Origin: Anaerolineae bacterium
GTDB lineage: Bacteria > Chloroflexota > Anaerolineae > Aggregatilineales > Phototrophicaceae
Length of the DNA stretch: 64,000 bases
Assembly: GCA_019912965.1 (NCBI GenBank)
Contig: JAIOHM010000153.1
Span: forward strand, 33,491 to 97,490
Direction: 5' to 3'
In this document: positions 15,492 to 24,290 of the stretch, piece by piece
Numbering within the stretch: the stretch's first letter is position 1
Layout of the letters: every line of letters starts with the position of its first letter
The notes under the pieces: model-generated
Database searches by the model: none
What the model saw: only the letters and a program-made list of their open reading frames with translations
What the model was told of the DNA's origin: nothing
Program-made: the position numbers and the translations under genes

Positions 15492-15908
15492 ATGATCATT
15501 CAACTTTCAGATAAACAAAAGCAGATTTCCAAACCTGAAGACGTATATAAAGTCTTACAAGCATTACTTGTGTTAGAAGATGAGGTTGATCGTGAAAAAG
15601 AACATTTCTGGGTGTTCCAGCTTGATACACGACATCGTATTAAAGCGCTAGAATTAGTATCACTCGGAATCCTAAACGCGAGCCTGGTACATCCTCGTGA
15701 AGTTTTTACGAGGGCAATTGCCAGCTTATGTAATGGTATTTTGGTAGCCCATAATCATCCAAGTGGCGATCCAACACCATCACAAGATGACTTGCTGATT
15801 ACGAAGCGATTGAAAGATGCGGGTATATTACTCGATATTCCGCTCATAGATCATATCATTTGTACTGAAGATAACTTCCTGAGTTTCAAAGACCAAGGGT
15901 TGATCTAA
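15492..15908 (+). CDS. radC: RadC-family JAB/MPN-domain protein
   Basis: The 138-residue protein carries the complete JAMM zinc motif: AHNHPSGDPTPSQDD with His87, His89 and Asp100. Core RadC features LVHPREVFTRAI and DIPLIDHIICTEDNF are present. It lacks the N-terminal helix-hairpin-helix half of full RadC, as is usual for copies on plasmids and genomic islands. The family is predicted to be a metal-dependent hydrolase; the old DNA-repair assignment has been questioned. GGAG lies 7 nt before the start. A strong terminator follows, so it is monocistronic or ends a short leader operon. Confidence 0.88.
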   Translation: MIIQLSDKQKQISKPEDVYKVLQALLVLEDEVDREKEHFWVFQLDTRHRIKALELVSLGILNASLVHPREVFTRAIASLCNGILVAHNHPSGDPTPSQDDLLITKRLKDAGILLDIPLIDHIICTEDNFLSFKDQGLI

Positions 15909-15910
15909 GT

Positions 15911-15952
15911 CAAGGGGCTGTAGGCTATCAAATGGTCTACAGCCCCTTTTTT
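15911..15952 (+). terminator. intrinsic terminator of radC
   Basis: A perfect 12-bp stem (AAGGGGCTGTAG/CTACAGCCCCTT) is followed by a T-run, right behind the radC stop codon. Confidence 0.9.
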
Positions 15953-16108
15953 ATACTCGCTCCATTTCGGAGAAAACAGCTTGGGGTGGCCACTTGCCTC
16001 ACGGCATCCAAAACGCCTTTAACAGCCCATTTTGCTCGAAAGGGGTAAATTCCCACTTGATGATGGAAAAGCCCCGCAAACAAGATTGTACGAGGCGAGA
16101 GCGGTATT

Positions 16109-16987
16109 CTAGGAGACCGATGCAACCAGAGCAATCGGCGTATCAATCGTTGCCCGCCACCAGATCGGTTCGATGAAGAAACTGCCAGGGTGAAAGGCTT
16201 GTTCATAGGTTGTGAAGTAAAAGACTTTGGCTGCATCTCCGAGCTTTTCCGCTGTTTGCTTCATTTTGAGGGCGATTCCTTCATCCAGACAAAAATACAG
16301 CCAGTTACCTCCTGCTTTTTCTCCGTAGCGGGTTGCAAATTCTGGGCTATGGCGGACATAGTGTAATTGTGGGCGAAACTTCTCTTCTAACAGGCGGGGT
16401 TGGTCTTTTCGCGCTAGTTCCACCTCCACGAAATAGCGGCGGTGTTTCCCATTGGGCATCACCAAATGGCTAAAGTCATCGGGGATGATAGCGCGTCGTT
16501 TGCTTTTGCCATCTGGCAGGGGAACAGTAATCACATCATGGTTGCTGTCGAATTCGAGCGAATTGGTACTTTCAATAAGGCTTGATCCAATGGTTGGGAG
16601 TGCCGCGCGGATCGCAATCCGAACATCATTGACGACCACATCATGATGGACACGGCTATCTCGATCCCCTTTGAGACGGAACTTGAGGCTATCTCCATAG
16701 GTTTGACGGAGAAAGGAAATCGCTTCTTTGTCGAGGAAGTATGCCATATACGGGTGACTATTGCGCTCTTTGCGGTCAAACCGATTAACATAGCGATTTT
16801 GGTAGAGGAGAGTCATGCGTTCTTTCATGCGTCGTTCACTGGAAAAGAACATCCGCAACAACTGATAATCCGCAACAACCCCGTTGTATTCATAAATGGC
16901 TTCGAGCATCTGTTTATCGCGTGGTGTGAGTCCCATCACAGGAGGGGTGTCTGTACGCGAAAAATACGGTAGGCGTTTTTTGGGCAT
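16109..16987 (-). CDS. replication-relaxation family protein
   Basis: The 292-residue product resembles the replication-relaxation family of plasmid and conjugative-element proteins. An N-terminal winged-helix part comes first (LTPRDKQMLEAIYEYNGV, DYQLLRMFF). A nuclease-like alpha/beta part follows, with HHDVVVNDVRIAI, IIPDDFSHL and FVEVELARKDQ near the middle; the D and E-x-E residues resemble a PD-(D/E)XK-type core. The ATG at 16987 is preferred because GGGAAG lies upstream and because the longer version adds a proline-rich stretch that looks non-coding. It lies behind the coupling ATPase gene in one operon, as is common on such elements. It may nick or bind the transfer origin, but that is inference. 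Confidence 0.75.
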   Translation of the reverse strand: MPKKRLPYFSRTDTPPVMGLTPRDKQMLEAIYEYNGVVADYQLLRMFFSSERRMKERMTLLYQNRYVNRFDRKERNSHPYMAYFLDKEAISFLRQTYGDSLKFRLKGDRDSRVHHDVVVNDVRIAIRAALPTIGSSLIESTNSLEFDSNHDVITVPLPDGKSKRRAIIPDDFSHLVMPNGKHRRYFVEVELARKDQPRLLEEKFRPQLHYVRHSPEFATRYGEKAGGNWLYFCLDEGIALKMKQTAEKLGDAAKVFYFTTYEQAFHPGSFFIEPIWWRATIDTPIALVASVS

Positions 16988-17086
16988 TATGGACTTCCCA
17001 TCACTCACAGGCGATAGGGGGATGGCCGTGTATGGCGGCAGAGGGGTGAGGGAAAAACTGCCCATACCGTCACTATACCATATCCC

Positions 17087-18604
17087 TTATTCGTCGGTTT
17101 CTTCGGTTATATCTCGTGTTTTCTGAGGATACGGATCAAAGCCAGGCTGTTCCCCAATCTTGTCTCGAATCATGGCGTCAATGATTTCAGCAGGAACCCC
17201 ACGTTTGAGAGACTCTTGTCGGATGTAGGCCGCAACGGTCTCATCTGGTTCAGGCATTTTGGCAAGTGGTAATCCCTCAGGAGGAACAACTTTGACGATA
17301 CATTCTTGCAGGCGACCATCCACCACCAGACGGGCATGAGCCTGATAGTTGGGGAGATTGGTCAGTCTATTGGCCTGTTCAGCCGCGACATCGGAATAGG
17401 AACGCCGAATACCAGGTCTTGGGTATTGGACGGTGTTATCTGGCCAGTAAAATCCATTCATGGCAGGGTCAACGTAGGGAAGTCGCTGACTTTCCCATAC
17501 GGTATCTGGCTCAGGAGGCGTGTTGTCAAATTGCGTTGCTAATTCATGCGAATCGATGCCAGATACCCGCATGACGACGAAGTTCGCTACATTGAGGGTA
17601 GAGCCACGATTGAGATCGTCCAATTGATCTCGAAATTGGTGAGCGACAACAGTATCAATGCCATACTTGCGAACTTCGCTTTGCAATACGCTGAAGGTAT
17701 CTGAGTTTGCAAAGGATTGGTACTCATCCACGTAGAGATGAAAGGGGACACGCTTTTTCGCAGGAGTATCACGGCGCGTGAGTGCTGCCATCAGGATGAG
17801 ATTGACGAGCACCGAGCCAAGTAATGCACTATTGTCTTCTCCCAGAGACCCTTTGGAGAGGTTCACCAGCATGATTTTGCGGTTATCCATAATCTTGCGC
17901 AGGGAAAATGCAGTTGTCGGTTGGGATATGATGCGGCGGATGCGCGGATCAGCGAGAAAGCGACCAATTTTGTTTAAGGATGACCCAATGAGTTCAATGA
18001 GATCCCGTGGGCTTCGGGTATAAGCGTAAAATTGAACCTCCCAGAACTGTTTCAAATAATAGTCATTCACCATTTGAACATACTTACGACGGTGCAGTGG
18101 ATCAGTCAAAAGCAATGACAAATCAAGGAATGTTGATTGAGGGGTAGCCATGAGGGTGAGGATAGATATTCGCAGCAAATCTTCCATCCTTGGCCCCCAG
18201 CTATACGCAAAAAGTCGATGTAATGTGTTAATCACAGTTGAGGTGACTTGTTGCACTTGTTGTTCATCGCTGCGATCACAGGCAAAGAGATTGAGGCCAA
18301 GCGGGCGTGTCCGCTGATCTGGATCACCTGGCGCAAAGAGCAGCACATCGTCTTTGCGGTTTTGGGGAATGAGGGTGAGAAGTTCATCGGCTAAGTCCCC
18401 ATGAGGGTCAATAGCGCACACTCCTTCACCCGCGACAATATCCTGAACAATCAGTGATTTTAGGAGGGTGGTTTTACCCACCCCCGTCGTACCGAGGAGA
18501 TAAAGGGACTGTTTTCGTGCTTCAGGGGTTAGCTCAACCCATTCATCCATCTCAGTGAGTGTTCCGTCTGGGTTTTCTACCAATCGCTTCCCCAAGAGTG
18601 GCAT
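17087..18604 (-). CDS. VirD4/TraG-like DNA-translocating ATPase
   Basis: This 505-residue protein is a HerA/FtsK-superfamily ATPase of the coupling-protein type. Walker A GTTGVGKTT is at 38-46, followed by AIDPHGDLADELL; Walker B (LYVDEYQSF) is near 290, followed by the sensor region VVAHQFRDQLDDL. No N-terminal membrane segments are present, unlike VirD4 of Gram-negative systems, but similar soluble versions occur in Chloroflexi and Actinobacteria elements. It presumably drives DNA transfer or DNA processing of the element. A GGAGGGG ribosome-binding site lies upstream, preceded by the 17-bp motif at 18616-18632. It is followed by the replication-relaxation gene. Confidence 0.85.
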   Translation of the reverse strand: MPLLGKRLVENPDGTLTEMDEWVELTPEARKQSLYLLGTTGVGKTTLLKSLIVQDIVAGEGVCAIDPHGDLADELLTLIPQNRKDDVLLFAPGDPDQRTRPLGLNLFACDRSDEQQVQQVTSTVINTLHRLFAYSWGPRMEDLLRISILTLMATPQSTFLDLSLLLTDPLHRRKYVQMVNDYYLKQFWEVQFYAYTRSPRDLIELIGSSLNKIGRFLADPRIRRIISQPTTAFSLRKIMDNRKIMLVNLSKGSLGEDNSALLGSVLVNLILMAALTRRDTPAKKRVPFHLYVDEYQSFANSDTFSVLQSEVRKYGIDTVVAHQFRDQLDDLNRGSTLNVANFVVMRVSGIDSHELATQFDNTPPEPDTVWESQRLPYVDPAMNGFYWPDNTVQYPRPGIRRSYSDVAAEQANRLTNLPNYQAHARLVVDGRLQECIVKVVPPEGLPLAKMPEPDETVAAYIRQESLKRGVPAEIIDAMIRDKIGEQPGFDPYPQKTRDITEETDE

Positions 18605-18615
18605 GTTGCCCCTCC

Positions 18616-18632
18616 ACCCCCATATTCGCCGA
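18616..18632 (-). promoter_or_regulatory. 17-bp motif shared with the primase upstream region
   Basis: Read on the minus strand this is tcggcgaatatgggggt, identical to 10524-10540. It ends directly before the ribosome-binding site of the coupling ATPase gene, so a bound protein there could block its translation or transcription. Confidence 0.5.
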
Positions 18633-18635
18633 ATC

Positions 18636-19082
18636 TTATTCTTGAGTACGCTTTACGATGCCGTAGCCTCTTGCAGTAGCATCCAGATAGCTAGTGACGG
18701 CATTCGCGATAACGTCCGTTAATGCCCGCGCATTATTGGCCGCACGAGTCAGGAGTTTGAAATTTCGTTCGAATTGGCTGCCCACGCCTTTGTAGACGAT
18801 TTCAACACCGAACGTTTCATTAGGAGCTACCAATACGCCATCCCGTTCGATAATCAGCCCTTTGAACTCGATTTCGCGAACGCGGACAATGCTCTCGTAG
18901 AAAACAGTTTGGATGACTCTGGCATCTGGCGTGACCACGACGAGTTTTTCAACGGCCAACACTAATGCGGCTGAGCCGACATACGGCAAACCAGAACCAG
19001 GTACACAATCTGCACGAGCAGCGCCTACCCAATCTGGGACAATTTGTGAGAGTTGGGCGTAGGCTGGAATAATTTGCGACAT
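18636..19082 (-). CDS. PH-like domain protein of unknown function
   Basis: The protein is 148 residues with alternating strands in the middle (ALVLAVEKLVVVTPDARVIQTVFYE, then IEFKGLIIERDGVLV) and a final helix; this looks like a bacterial PH-type fold. No membrane segment is seen. It sits between the coupling ATPase gene and a membrane PH-like gene, 2 nt apart from the latter, in one operon. Neighbouring zinc-ribbon and membrane genes suggest a small complex, but no function is known to me. Confidence 0.6.
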   Translation of the reverse strand: MSQIIPAYAQLSQIVPDWVGAARADCVPGSGLPYVGSAALVLAVEKLVVVTPDARVIQTVFYESIVRVREIEFKGLIIERDGVLVAPNETFGVEIVYKGVGSQFERNFKLLTRAANNARALTDVIANAVTSYLDATARGYGIVKRTQE

Positions 19083-19084
19083 GG

Positions 19085-19570
19085 CTAGAAATCCCGAACG
19101 GCTACACGATTTTTGCTATTGTCCTGTCGCCGATTTGTGCCGCGTTTATCCCAAATTTCTTGAATGATGTGTTTAACACGATCTCGATCAGGTCTGCGCC
19201 TGCTGAGTGAGAAGACGGTTGTAGCGTTGAGACCGTGATATTCGTCCCAAGCGACAACGTAGATTTGTACTTCGTAGGCGGTGTATTCCCAGTAGAACAG
19301 GTAATAGACGACTGGTAAGGCGAGAAACATTGTCCCTAGTGTGAGAAAGACGGACAGGTAAAAACGCCATTCTGCCGCCCATAGAGTGGTTTCAAAGTTC
19401 CAGTACAGTTTGTCGATGTGTTCAAGCGGAATCTTGTGAGTGAAGTCGCCGTAGGTAAAAACAAGATTGCCATTTGTGATCTCAAGCGTTCCCGTGAGAT
19501 TTTGAGAGGGCAGCGCGGGATTGGTTGTTCCTTCACCTAGCAAAGTAATGGCGGTCGGTAGCTCAGACAT
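19085..19570 (-). CDS. membrane protein with PH-like N-terminal part
   Basis: The 161-residue protein has an N-terminal beta-rich part (LTGTLEITNGNLVFTYGDF). A long hydrophobic stretch, probably two membrane segments, follows (FYLSVFLTLGTMFLALPVVYYLFYW without break, about 75-98), and then a polar C-terminus. The ATG at 19570 has GGAGG 5 nt upstream; a TTG four codons earlier overlaps that site and is rejected. The start overlaps the end of the zinc-ribbon gene by 8 nt, so the two are coupled. Function unknown. Confidence 0.65.
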   Translation of the reverse strand: MSELPTAITLLGEGTTNPALPSQNLTGTLEITNGNLVFTYGDFTHKIPLEHIDKLYWNFETTLWAAEWRFYLSVFLTLGTMFLALPVVYYLFYWEYTAYEVQIYVVAWDEYHGLNATTVFSLSRRRPDRDRVKHIIQEIWDKRGTNRRQDNSKNRVAVRDF

Positions 19571-19769
19571 GGGTTCCTCCAACTGTTACTGGCAGATTTA
19601 TTTGTTTGGTTGAATCATTTGGGCGGGTAACGGGAACTGCGATGGAATGTAACGAGGTTTCTGGTTTGAAGACCTTAGCCTCCCGACAATAGGGGCAGTA
19701 GGGGATGGTTCCTGTAAGATACTGGAACTCACAGTGACAGGTGGGGCAGAGAGCGTCAACAACGTTCAT
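19563..19769 (-). CDS. small zinc-ribbon protein
   Basis: The 68-residue protein has two CxxC pairs (CPTC at about 8-11, and CPYC at about 25-28), a rubredoxin-like zinc ribbon. A 40-residue polar tail follows. AAGGAG lies 7 nt before the ATG at 19769. It is the first gene of the leftward operon running to 16109. The role is probably structural or regulatory; no family name can be given. Confidence 0.7.
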   Translation of the reverse strand: MNVVDALCPTCHCEFQYLTGTIPYCPYCREAKVFKPETSLHSIAVPVTRPNDSTKQINLPVTVGGTHV

Positions 19770-19905
19770 TTCACACTCCTTAATTACATGTATTCGTGTT
19801 GCACCTCTACACACAATTTTTTACTAGTAGTACAGTAACGTCTAGGCGGATAAAACGCAGTTTTTTCCAGTCTTAACATTCATTTCATGTAGAGGATTAA
19901 AGAAA

Positions 19906-21180
19906 ATGGGTAAGGGTGGACGCTTATTAGCAGAAAAACGCGGGCAGTCGAAACTAGAATACATGACGGCTCGGATACAATTAATTAGTAATGGTCGGTT
20001 TAAAACCAACGCTGGTACCCTTAGCCGAATTGAGCGTGGGAGGCGTATTCCTACAGATCGTGCGCGTATAGAGGTGATAGAAATCGCTTATGGTATAGAA
20101 CAAGGCATGTTATACGAATTATTTCGGCAAGATATTAGGAGTAGAAAGGTTTATTCTGAGTCGAATAACTTATCTGAAACATCCAATAGCGCGATAGAAA
20201 CAGCTTCTTTGGCACTAAAAGATTTGTATGATGGAAAGCCTATTGAAGCGCAAAGTCGATTGGATGAGATGGTTGAAAATGTTCTTGCCCGATTAGATAT
20301 GGAAAAAAACAATTCCCAAGCGGTGAATGAATTACGGCTGAAGTTGTCTGATCTGTACTGCAAAACAATATGGGTGCAACATTCTTTGTCGAAACCCGAG
20401 ACTGTCTTTGATGATACAGAATCTGAGTACAAAGAGGCTATTAGACATATCCGTAAGGTAATTGGAACGACCCGCACAAGCGAGACACTTAATCCCCTTA
20501 TAGCTGAGGCGGAAAAAAGTGAAATTGAAGCAAAATCACTCTTTGCAGATACTTACTACATTAAGCGCAACTATCGATATGGTGCTCGATGGGCGTTACG
20601 TGTTTTGCGAAACCCGTCTATTTACGCGCATACGAAACAGCGATCCCTTCGTGCGTGGCTTTTGTGTAGCGGACTCAGCGACTACTCAAGTGATAACCTC
20701 AATGTACCTCGGGCTGTGGGGGAATGCACAGCATTTATTGGCTCAGTCCTTGAGGAAAATACGCCAGATAGTGCCAGAGTACGAATGATGCTTTGGGAAA
20801 GTATTGCACGGACATACATTTTGTATGCTGAGGATGAGAAACAACCTGAGGATATTCGCAAGCGTTTGAAGGAAGCTGAAACATTTGTGGATAAAGTGCA
20901 CGAGGCATTTGCGGTCTATCAACAACTTTGGAATGAGCCATTGCCAAGTTTTCAATTTCATATTGTTCGAAGTAGGTTAAACATATTAAAAGTTGCCCGT
21001 AAGAAAAGATTGCCAGTCCCTATTGATATGGCGATAGCATTAGCTACTCAAGGCTTTGCACTTGCTCGTCCTAACTATCCTCGCTTTTGGTTTCAAACGA
21101 AAGAAATTGTTGAGAAATTACGGATAACGAGCCACTTCAGTGATGAGTTAGCATCCCCTCTGGAATTTCGTACATCATAG
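19906..21180 (+). CDS. XRE-type regulator with helical-repeat C-terminus
   Basis: The 424-residue protein starts with a helix-turn-helix of the XRE kind. The recognition part lies around NAGTLSRIERGRRIPTDRAR (about 36-55). The remaining 330 residues are all-helical and TPR-like, with repeated amphipathic helices (ETASLALKDLYDGKPIEAQ, FADTYYIKRNYRYGARWALR). Proteins of this plan (Rap/Rgg/Spo0-type) often bind peptides or partner proteins through the helical part. It is divergent from the zinc-ribbon operon, with 136 bp in between, which fits control of that operon. Ligand unknown. Confidence 0.75.
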   Translation: MGKGGRLLAEKRGQSKLEYMTARIQLISNGRFKTNAGTLSRIERGRRIPTDRARIEVIEIAYGIEQGMLYELFRQDIRSRKVYSESNNLSETSNSAIETASLALKDLYDGKPIEAQSRLDEMVENVLARLDMEKNNSQAVNELRLKLSDLYCKTIWVQHSLSKPETVFDDTESEYKEAIRHIRKVIGTTRTSETLNPLIAEAEKSEIEAKSLFADTYYIKRNYRYGARWALRVLRNPSIYAHTKQRSLRAWLLCSGLSDYSSDNLNVPRAVGECTAFIGSVLEENTPDSARVRMMLWESIARTYILYAEDEKQPEDIRKRLKEAETFVDKVHEAFAVYQQLWNEPLPSFQFHIVRSRLNILKVARKKRLPVPIDMAIALATQGFALARPNYPRFWFQTKEIVEKLRITSHFSDELASPLEFRTS

Positions 21181-21188
21181 GGTGTTTG

Positions 21189-21668
21189 CTATTCAGGAAG
21201 TTGTTCCCATTCAGCTAATGTTTGGATGACCTCTCGCTCAAGACGGTTTCCTTTTGGATACCGTTCGGGGCGATGTCTAAGTTCAATCCGAAATGTGTCT
21301 TTTTTGATCATTTTCTTGAGAACACGAATCTCATGAATATTTTTTGCTTTCTGCAATAAATACTGCAAATTGAAGCGTAAACAGAGATGAGATAATGCAT
21401 CGTTTCCGTGAAGATTTATATCTGCCACACAGTATCGTTGTATTGGTTGAGCGAGTTTTATAAGATCAGGAGTATCTTTAAATTCTTCAGAAAAATCAAC
21501 GGCATCGAGACTCTCAGCAGAAATGTACCTGCCTTGCCGAAGTCGAATCATTACCTCTCGAAAACGGTCATCAACCGATATATTTTGAGATAATTCCCTA
21601 GAGGAAGACCCAGTTGGCACAGCTTCATCAGTATGGGATGTAATAGGTGGTTCATCTTCGTGGGACAT
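21189..21668 (-). CDS. protein of unknown function
   Basis: The product has 159 residues. Its first 35 look disordered; the rest is helical and basic, with two regions (VDDRFREVMIRLRQGRYIS and ALSHLCLRFNLQYLLQKAK). It lies 8 nt from the end of the convergent XRE gene. No family recognised. An upstream frame of 11 codons is open, but MSHEDEP gives the more normal start. Confidence 0.55.
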   Translation of the reverse strand: MSHEDEPPITSHTDEAVPTGSSSRELSQNISVDDRFREVMIRLRQGRYISAESLDAVDFSEEFKDTPDLIKLAQPIQRYCVADINLHGNDALSHLCLRFNLQYLLQKAKNIHEIRVLKKMIKKDTFRIELRHRPERYPKGNRLEREVIQTLAEWEQLPE

Positions 21669-21926
21669 TGCACGGATAATGTACTCTTGTCTGCCTCCCA
21701 TGAAAAGTGGGGAAATTGCACAATGTCAACGGAATAGATCGGTTTATCCTTTATTAAAAATGGAAAAAATTGAAAAATTCTTGTCTTGAAAGTTGTTTGT
21801 AGGTGAATTAGGGTGACAGAGTTGGAACAGATGTCATAAAAACTACGAAGAAACCCAGTTGCGCTGACTGATTTTGGTTCGCATCTGTATCCTTGATAAC
21901 CGCCCTATGTACAACGGATCGCTACA

Positions 21927-22139
21927 GTGAAAAACAATTTAGGTGGTCAAGTTCAATACATCCTGCCGAAATCAGCAGATATCCAAGGGTATGCCAAGAT
22001 AGTTTGTGAGGCGCTGGCGGGTCGCATGAATAATTCTTCATGTTTTGACCCCATATCTATCGTGCGTGGTGTTGCTGAGTTTGCGGAATTTGCAGCACGG
22101 GTAGTGGCAAACCATATCAACGAGCAGCCAAATGGTTGA
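21927..22139 (+). CDS. small protein of unknown function upstream of the recombinase
   Basis: A 70-codon frame begins at a GTG. The product has balanced composition with a helical second half (ISIVRGVAEFAEFAARVVA). The start signal is weak. The region between this and the next gene (22140-22417) shows no convincing gene. Coding is likely but unproven. Confidence 0.4.
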   Translation: MKNNLGGQVQYILPKSADIQGYAKIVCEALAGRMNNSSCFDPISIVRGVAEFAEFAARVVANHINEQPNG

Positions 22140-22417
22140 CAAGGATGAAAAATGAGCCACTGTCATTATGTGCTACGATTGACACCAGAAAATTCTTGCA
22201 GTATCGTTTTGAGCATAACACCCAAACGGAAAGCGAACCGCGTTGAGTGGTCGAACACCCAACACGGCTCTAACCCGACACTGAATACAGCAGTGAACGG
22301 GCTGCGGCACATTATAGTTCAACATTCCTCATCTGTCTTTTACAGATTCAGCGGCTCGATCGACATTCATTGTTGGTTGGGTCGCTTTATATTTTTTCCC
22401 TAGAGTAAGGTGTACCG

Positions 22418-22615
22418 ATGCGAAAGTATATCTTCTCTAACGGAACTATTCGGGTCACAAAGGGCATACGCAAACCGCAGCGCGGGAAGAATAAATTTGA
22501 GTTGGCGACTGTGGTTATGGTATTTGCTGATGCAGTCATGAACCAAGAGCGAGAATCTGAGCCGACTACGAAAGAGAGCGACAGTGATGAATCCCGAACC
22601 GAACCTGAAGCCTGA
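22418..22615 (+). CDS. small basic/acidic protein overlapping the recombinase gene
   Basis: The 65-residue protein has a basic N-terminal half (IRVTKGIRKPQRGKNKFE), a short hydrophobic patch and an acidic tail. TAAGGTG lies 7 nt upstream of the ATG. Its end overlaps the recombinase start by 32 nt, so the two are co-expressed. Small genes in this position are often directionality factors or regulators for the integrase; that is only a suggestion here. Confidence 0.55.
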   Translation: MRKYIFSNGTIRVTKGIRKPQRGKNKFELATVVMVFADAVMNQERESEPTTKESDSDESRTEPEA

Positions 22616-24290
22616 AAAACGCCTCCGCTATGCCATTTACAGCCGTTACTCTTCCGATATGCAAAATGAGTTGAGTCTTGAAGCGCAAGAATCCTGCTGC
22701 CGAGAAGCGATAGCTAAACGCGGCGGAGTTGTTGTAGCTGTTTATCAGGATAGCGCAAAAACTGGATGGAGCTTAGAACGTGACGGTTTCAATGACTTCA
22801 GAATTGCAGCCGAGCATGGGAAGTTTGACGCAGCTATGTTTTGGAAGTTTGATAGACTTGCTCGAAATCATGAACATTCAGTCATGATTAAAATGCTGCT
22901 TCGCCATGAATATGGACTAAAACTGTATTGTGTTGAAGGTTTTAGTGAAGACGAGGATGACTCACCATATTCCGCCATGATGGAGCAAATGTTAGCGGTG
23001 TTCTCTGCGTTCTACTCGAAAAACCTAAGCAGCGAAACCAAACGTGGCAAACGACAGCGGGCAATTAAAGGCCATTTTAATGGGAGTGTCCCACCTATTG
23101 GCTACATTCTCGTCACAAGTATGCAGGCCGCTGTTGATCGACCAGCAGGGTTATACATTTTTCCTCGTGTGGCAGCGATTGTCCGACGGGCGTTTCGTTT
23201 GTATGCGACAGGGAAGTACAGCGATGCCGATATTGCCAATTGGATGAATCAGCGTTCGATCATCAAGGAACTCCGCGAAGGACGCCAGCCAATCAATAAA
23301 GAGATGGTACGAGATATGCTCCAAAATCGAGTATACACAGGACGTGTGCCACATACTGATACCATCTATAACGGTTCAATGGGAGAAAAGAAGGTCAGCA
23401 AACGCCATCGTTCTGAATGGTTTGAAGGTAAACACGAAGGCTTTATTTCTGATGAACTATTTGAGGAATGCCAGGCAGCACGGGCAGGCATGGTGCGGCA
23501 TCGTCATGCATCAAGTAAGGAGCGTGTATATATCCTGTATGACCGAGTGTTTTGCGCTCAATGTGTTGGGAGTAAGCCTACTGGTTTAGTAGATGATAAC
23601 TATGGACGGATGCGCCCCAAGTTTCATAAACAGCGCGGCTATGCATACTACCACTGTCTCTCGCATGATAGAGGGTATGGCAAGTGTGGTCAGCGTGCCA
23701 TGCCAGCTCATGAAATTGATGCTCAAGTAGTGTGGATTTTGACCCATATGATTATTCCCGATGGATTCAAGGAGCGGGTTGAGGCGGCTGTTCGCAGCCG
23801 TGTGGAAAATGCAGCAGCGATTCAGCGGATGGCAGAGATTAGGGAAATTATAGAACGGATCGATTTTCGGTGGGATCAGGGATTTATATCAAAGGAGGAG
23901 TATGTCGAAAAACGGCGGCAACTTGACTTGGAAATCAGTTCACTACGCCCGATTGATTATGATGAACTGACCGAAGCAGCTGACTTAATTACAAATTTCG
24001 GGACATATTGGGATGGTTGTAAGGAAGTTAATGAGCCAGAAATCGCGCAGCAACAACTGATTTCTAAAATTGTTGAGCGCGTATTTGTTCACAACAGGAA
24101 GGTGGTAGCATTGGCATTGTATGGAGATTTCGGTGTGATATTGGGAGAAAACGAAACCGCCTCATACTTGGTAGCTGAGGCGATTGCTGAAAGCTTATTG
24201 GTTGACGGTAAACTTGATGCTTATCGTAACCACTTCGGGAGTGACGGGATTCGAACCCGCGATCTTTGCCTTGACAGGGCAATATGTTAG
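22584..24290 (+). CDS. large serine recombinase (element integrase)
   Basis: The 568-residue protein has three parts. The resolvase catalytic domain comes first, with Ser23 in YSRYSSD and the Arg-rich FWKFDRLARN motif. A recombinase domain follows (ADIANWMNQRSI, QNRVYTGRV). The zinc-ribbon region has CAQC and a later C-x8-C pair (CLSHDRGYGKC), ahead of a coiled-coil C-terminal part (about 410-450). It should integrate and excise the element. The frame continues into the tRNA-Asp gene and ends there (GIRTRDLCLDRAIC), so its last 18 or so codons come from tRNA antisense sequence. Before integration the protein must have had a different tail. The start may be GTG 22584 or ATG 22587. Confidence 0.93.
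   Translation: MMNPEPNLKPEKRLRYAIYSRYSSDMQNELSLEAQESCCREAIAKRGGVVVAVYQDSAKTGWSLERDGFNDFRIAAEHGKFDAAMFWKFDRLARNHEHSVMIKMLLRHEYGLKLYCVEGFSEDEDDSPYSAMMEQMLAVFSAFYSKNLSSETKRGKRQRAIKGHFNGSVPPIGYILVTSMQAAVDRPAGLYIFPRVAAIVRRAFRLYATGKYSDADIANWMNQRSIIKELREGRQPINKEMVRDMLQNRVYTGRVPHTDTIYNGSMGEKKVSKRHRSEWFEGKHEGFISDELFEECQAARAGMVRHRHASSKERVYILYDRVFCAQCVGSKPTGLVDDNYGRMRPKFHKQRGYAYYHCLSHDRGYGKCGQRAMPAHEIDAQVVWILTHMIIPDGFKERVEAAVRSRVENAAAIQRMAEIREIIERIDFRWDQGFISKEEYVEKRRQLDLEISSLRPIDYDELTEAADLITNFGTYWDGCKEVNEPEIAQQQLISKIVERVFVHNRKVVALALYGDFGVILGENETASYLVAEAIAESLLVDGKLDAYRNHFGSDGIRTRDLCLDRAIC

Noticed and set aside
20885..20894. DnaA-box 10-mer
   Set aside because: It lies inside the XRE regulator gene with no array around it, so it is taken as chance.
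22152..22403. 83-codon frame before the recombinase
   Set aside because: The product is rich in H, C, W and S without pattern, and there is no ribosome-binding site.
1..24235. Second tRNA-Asp fragment as the left attachment site
   Set aside because: I found no second copy of the tRNA-Asp 3' part; serine recombinases need only a very short common core, so absence is not informative.
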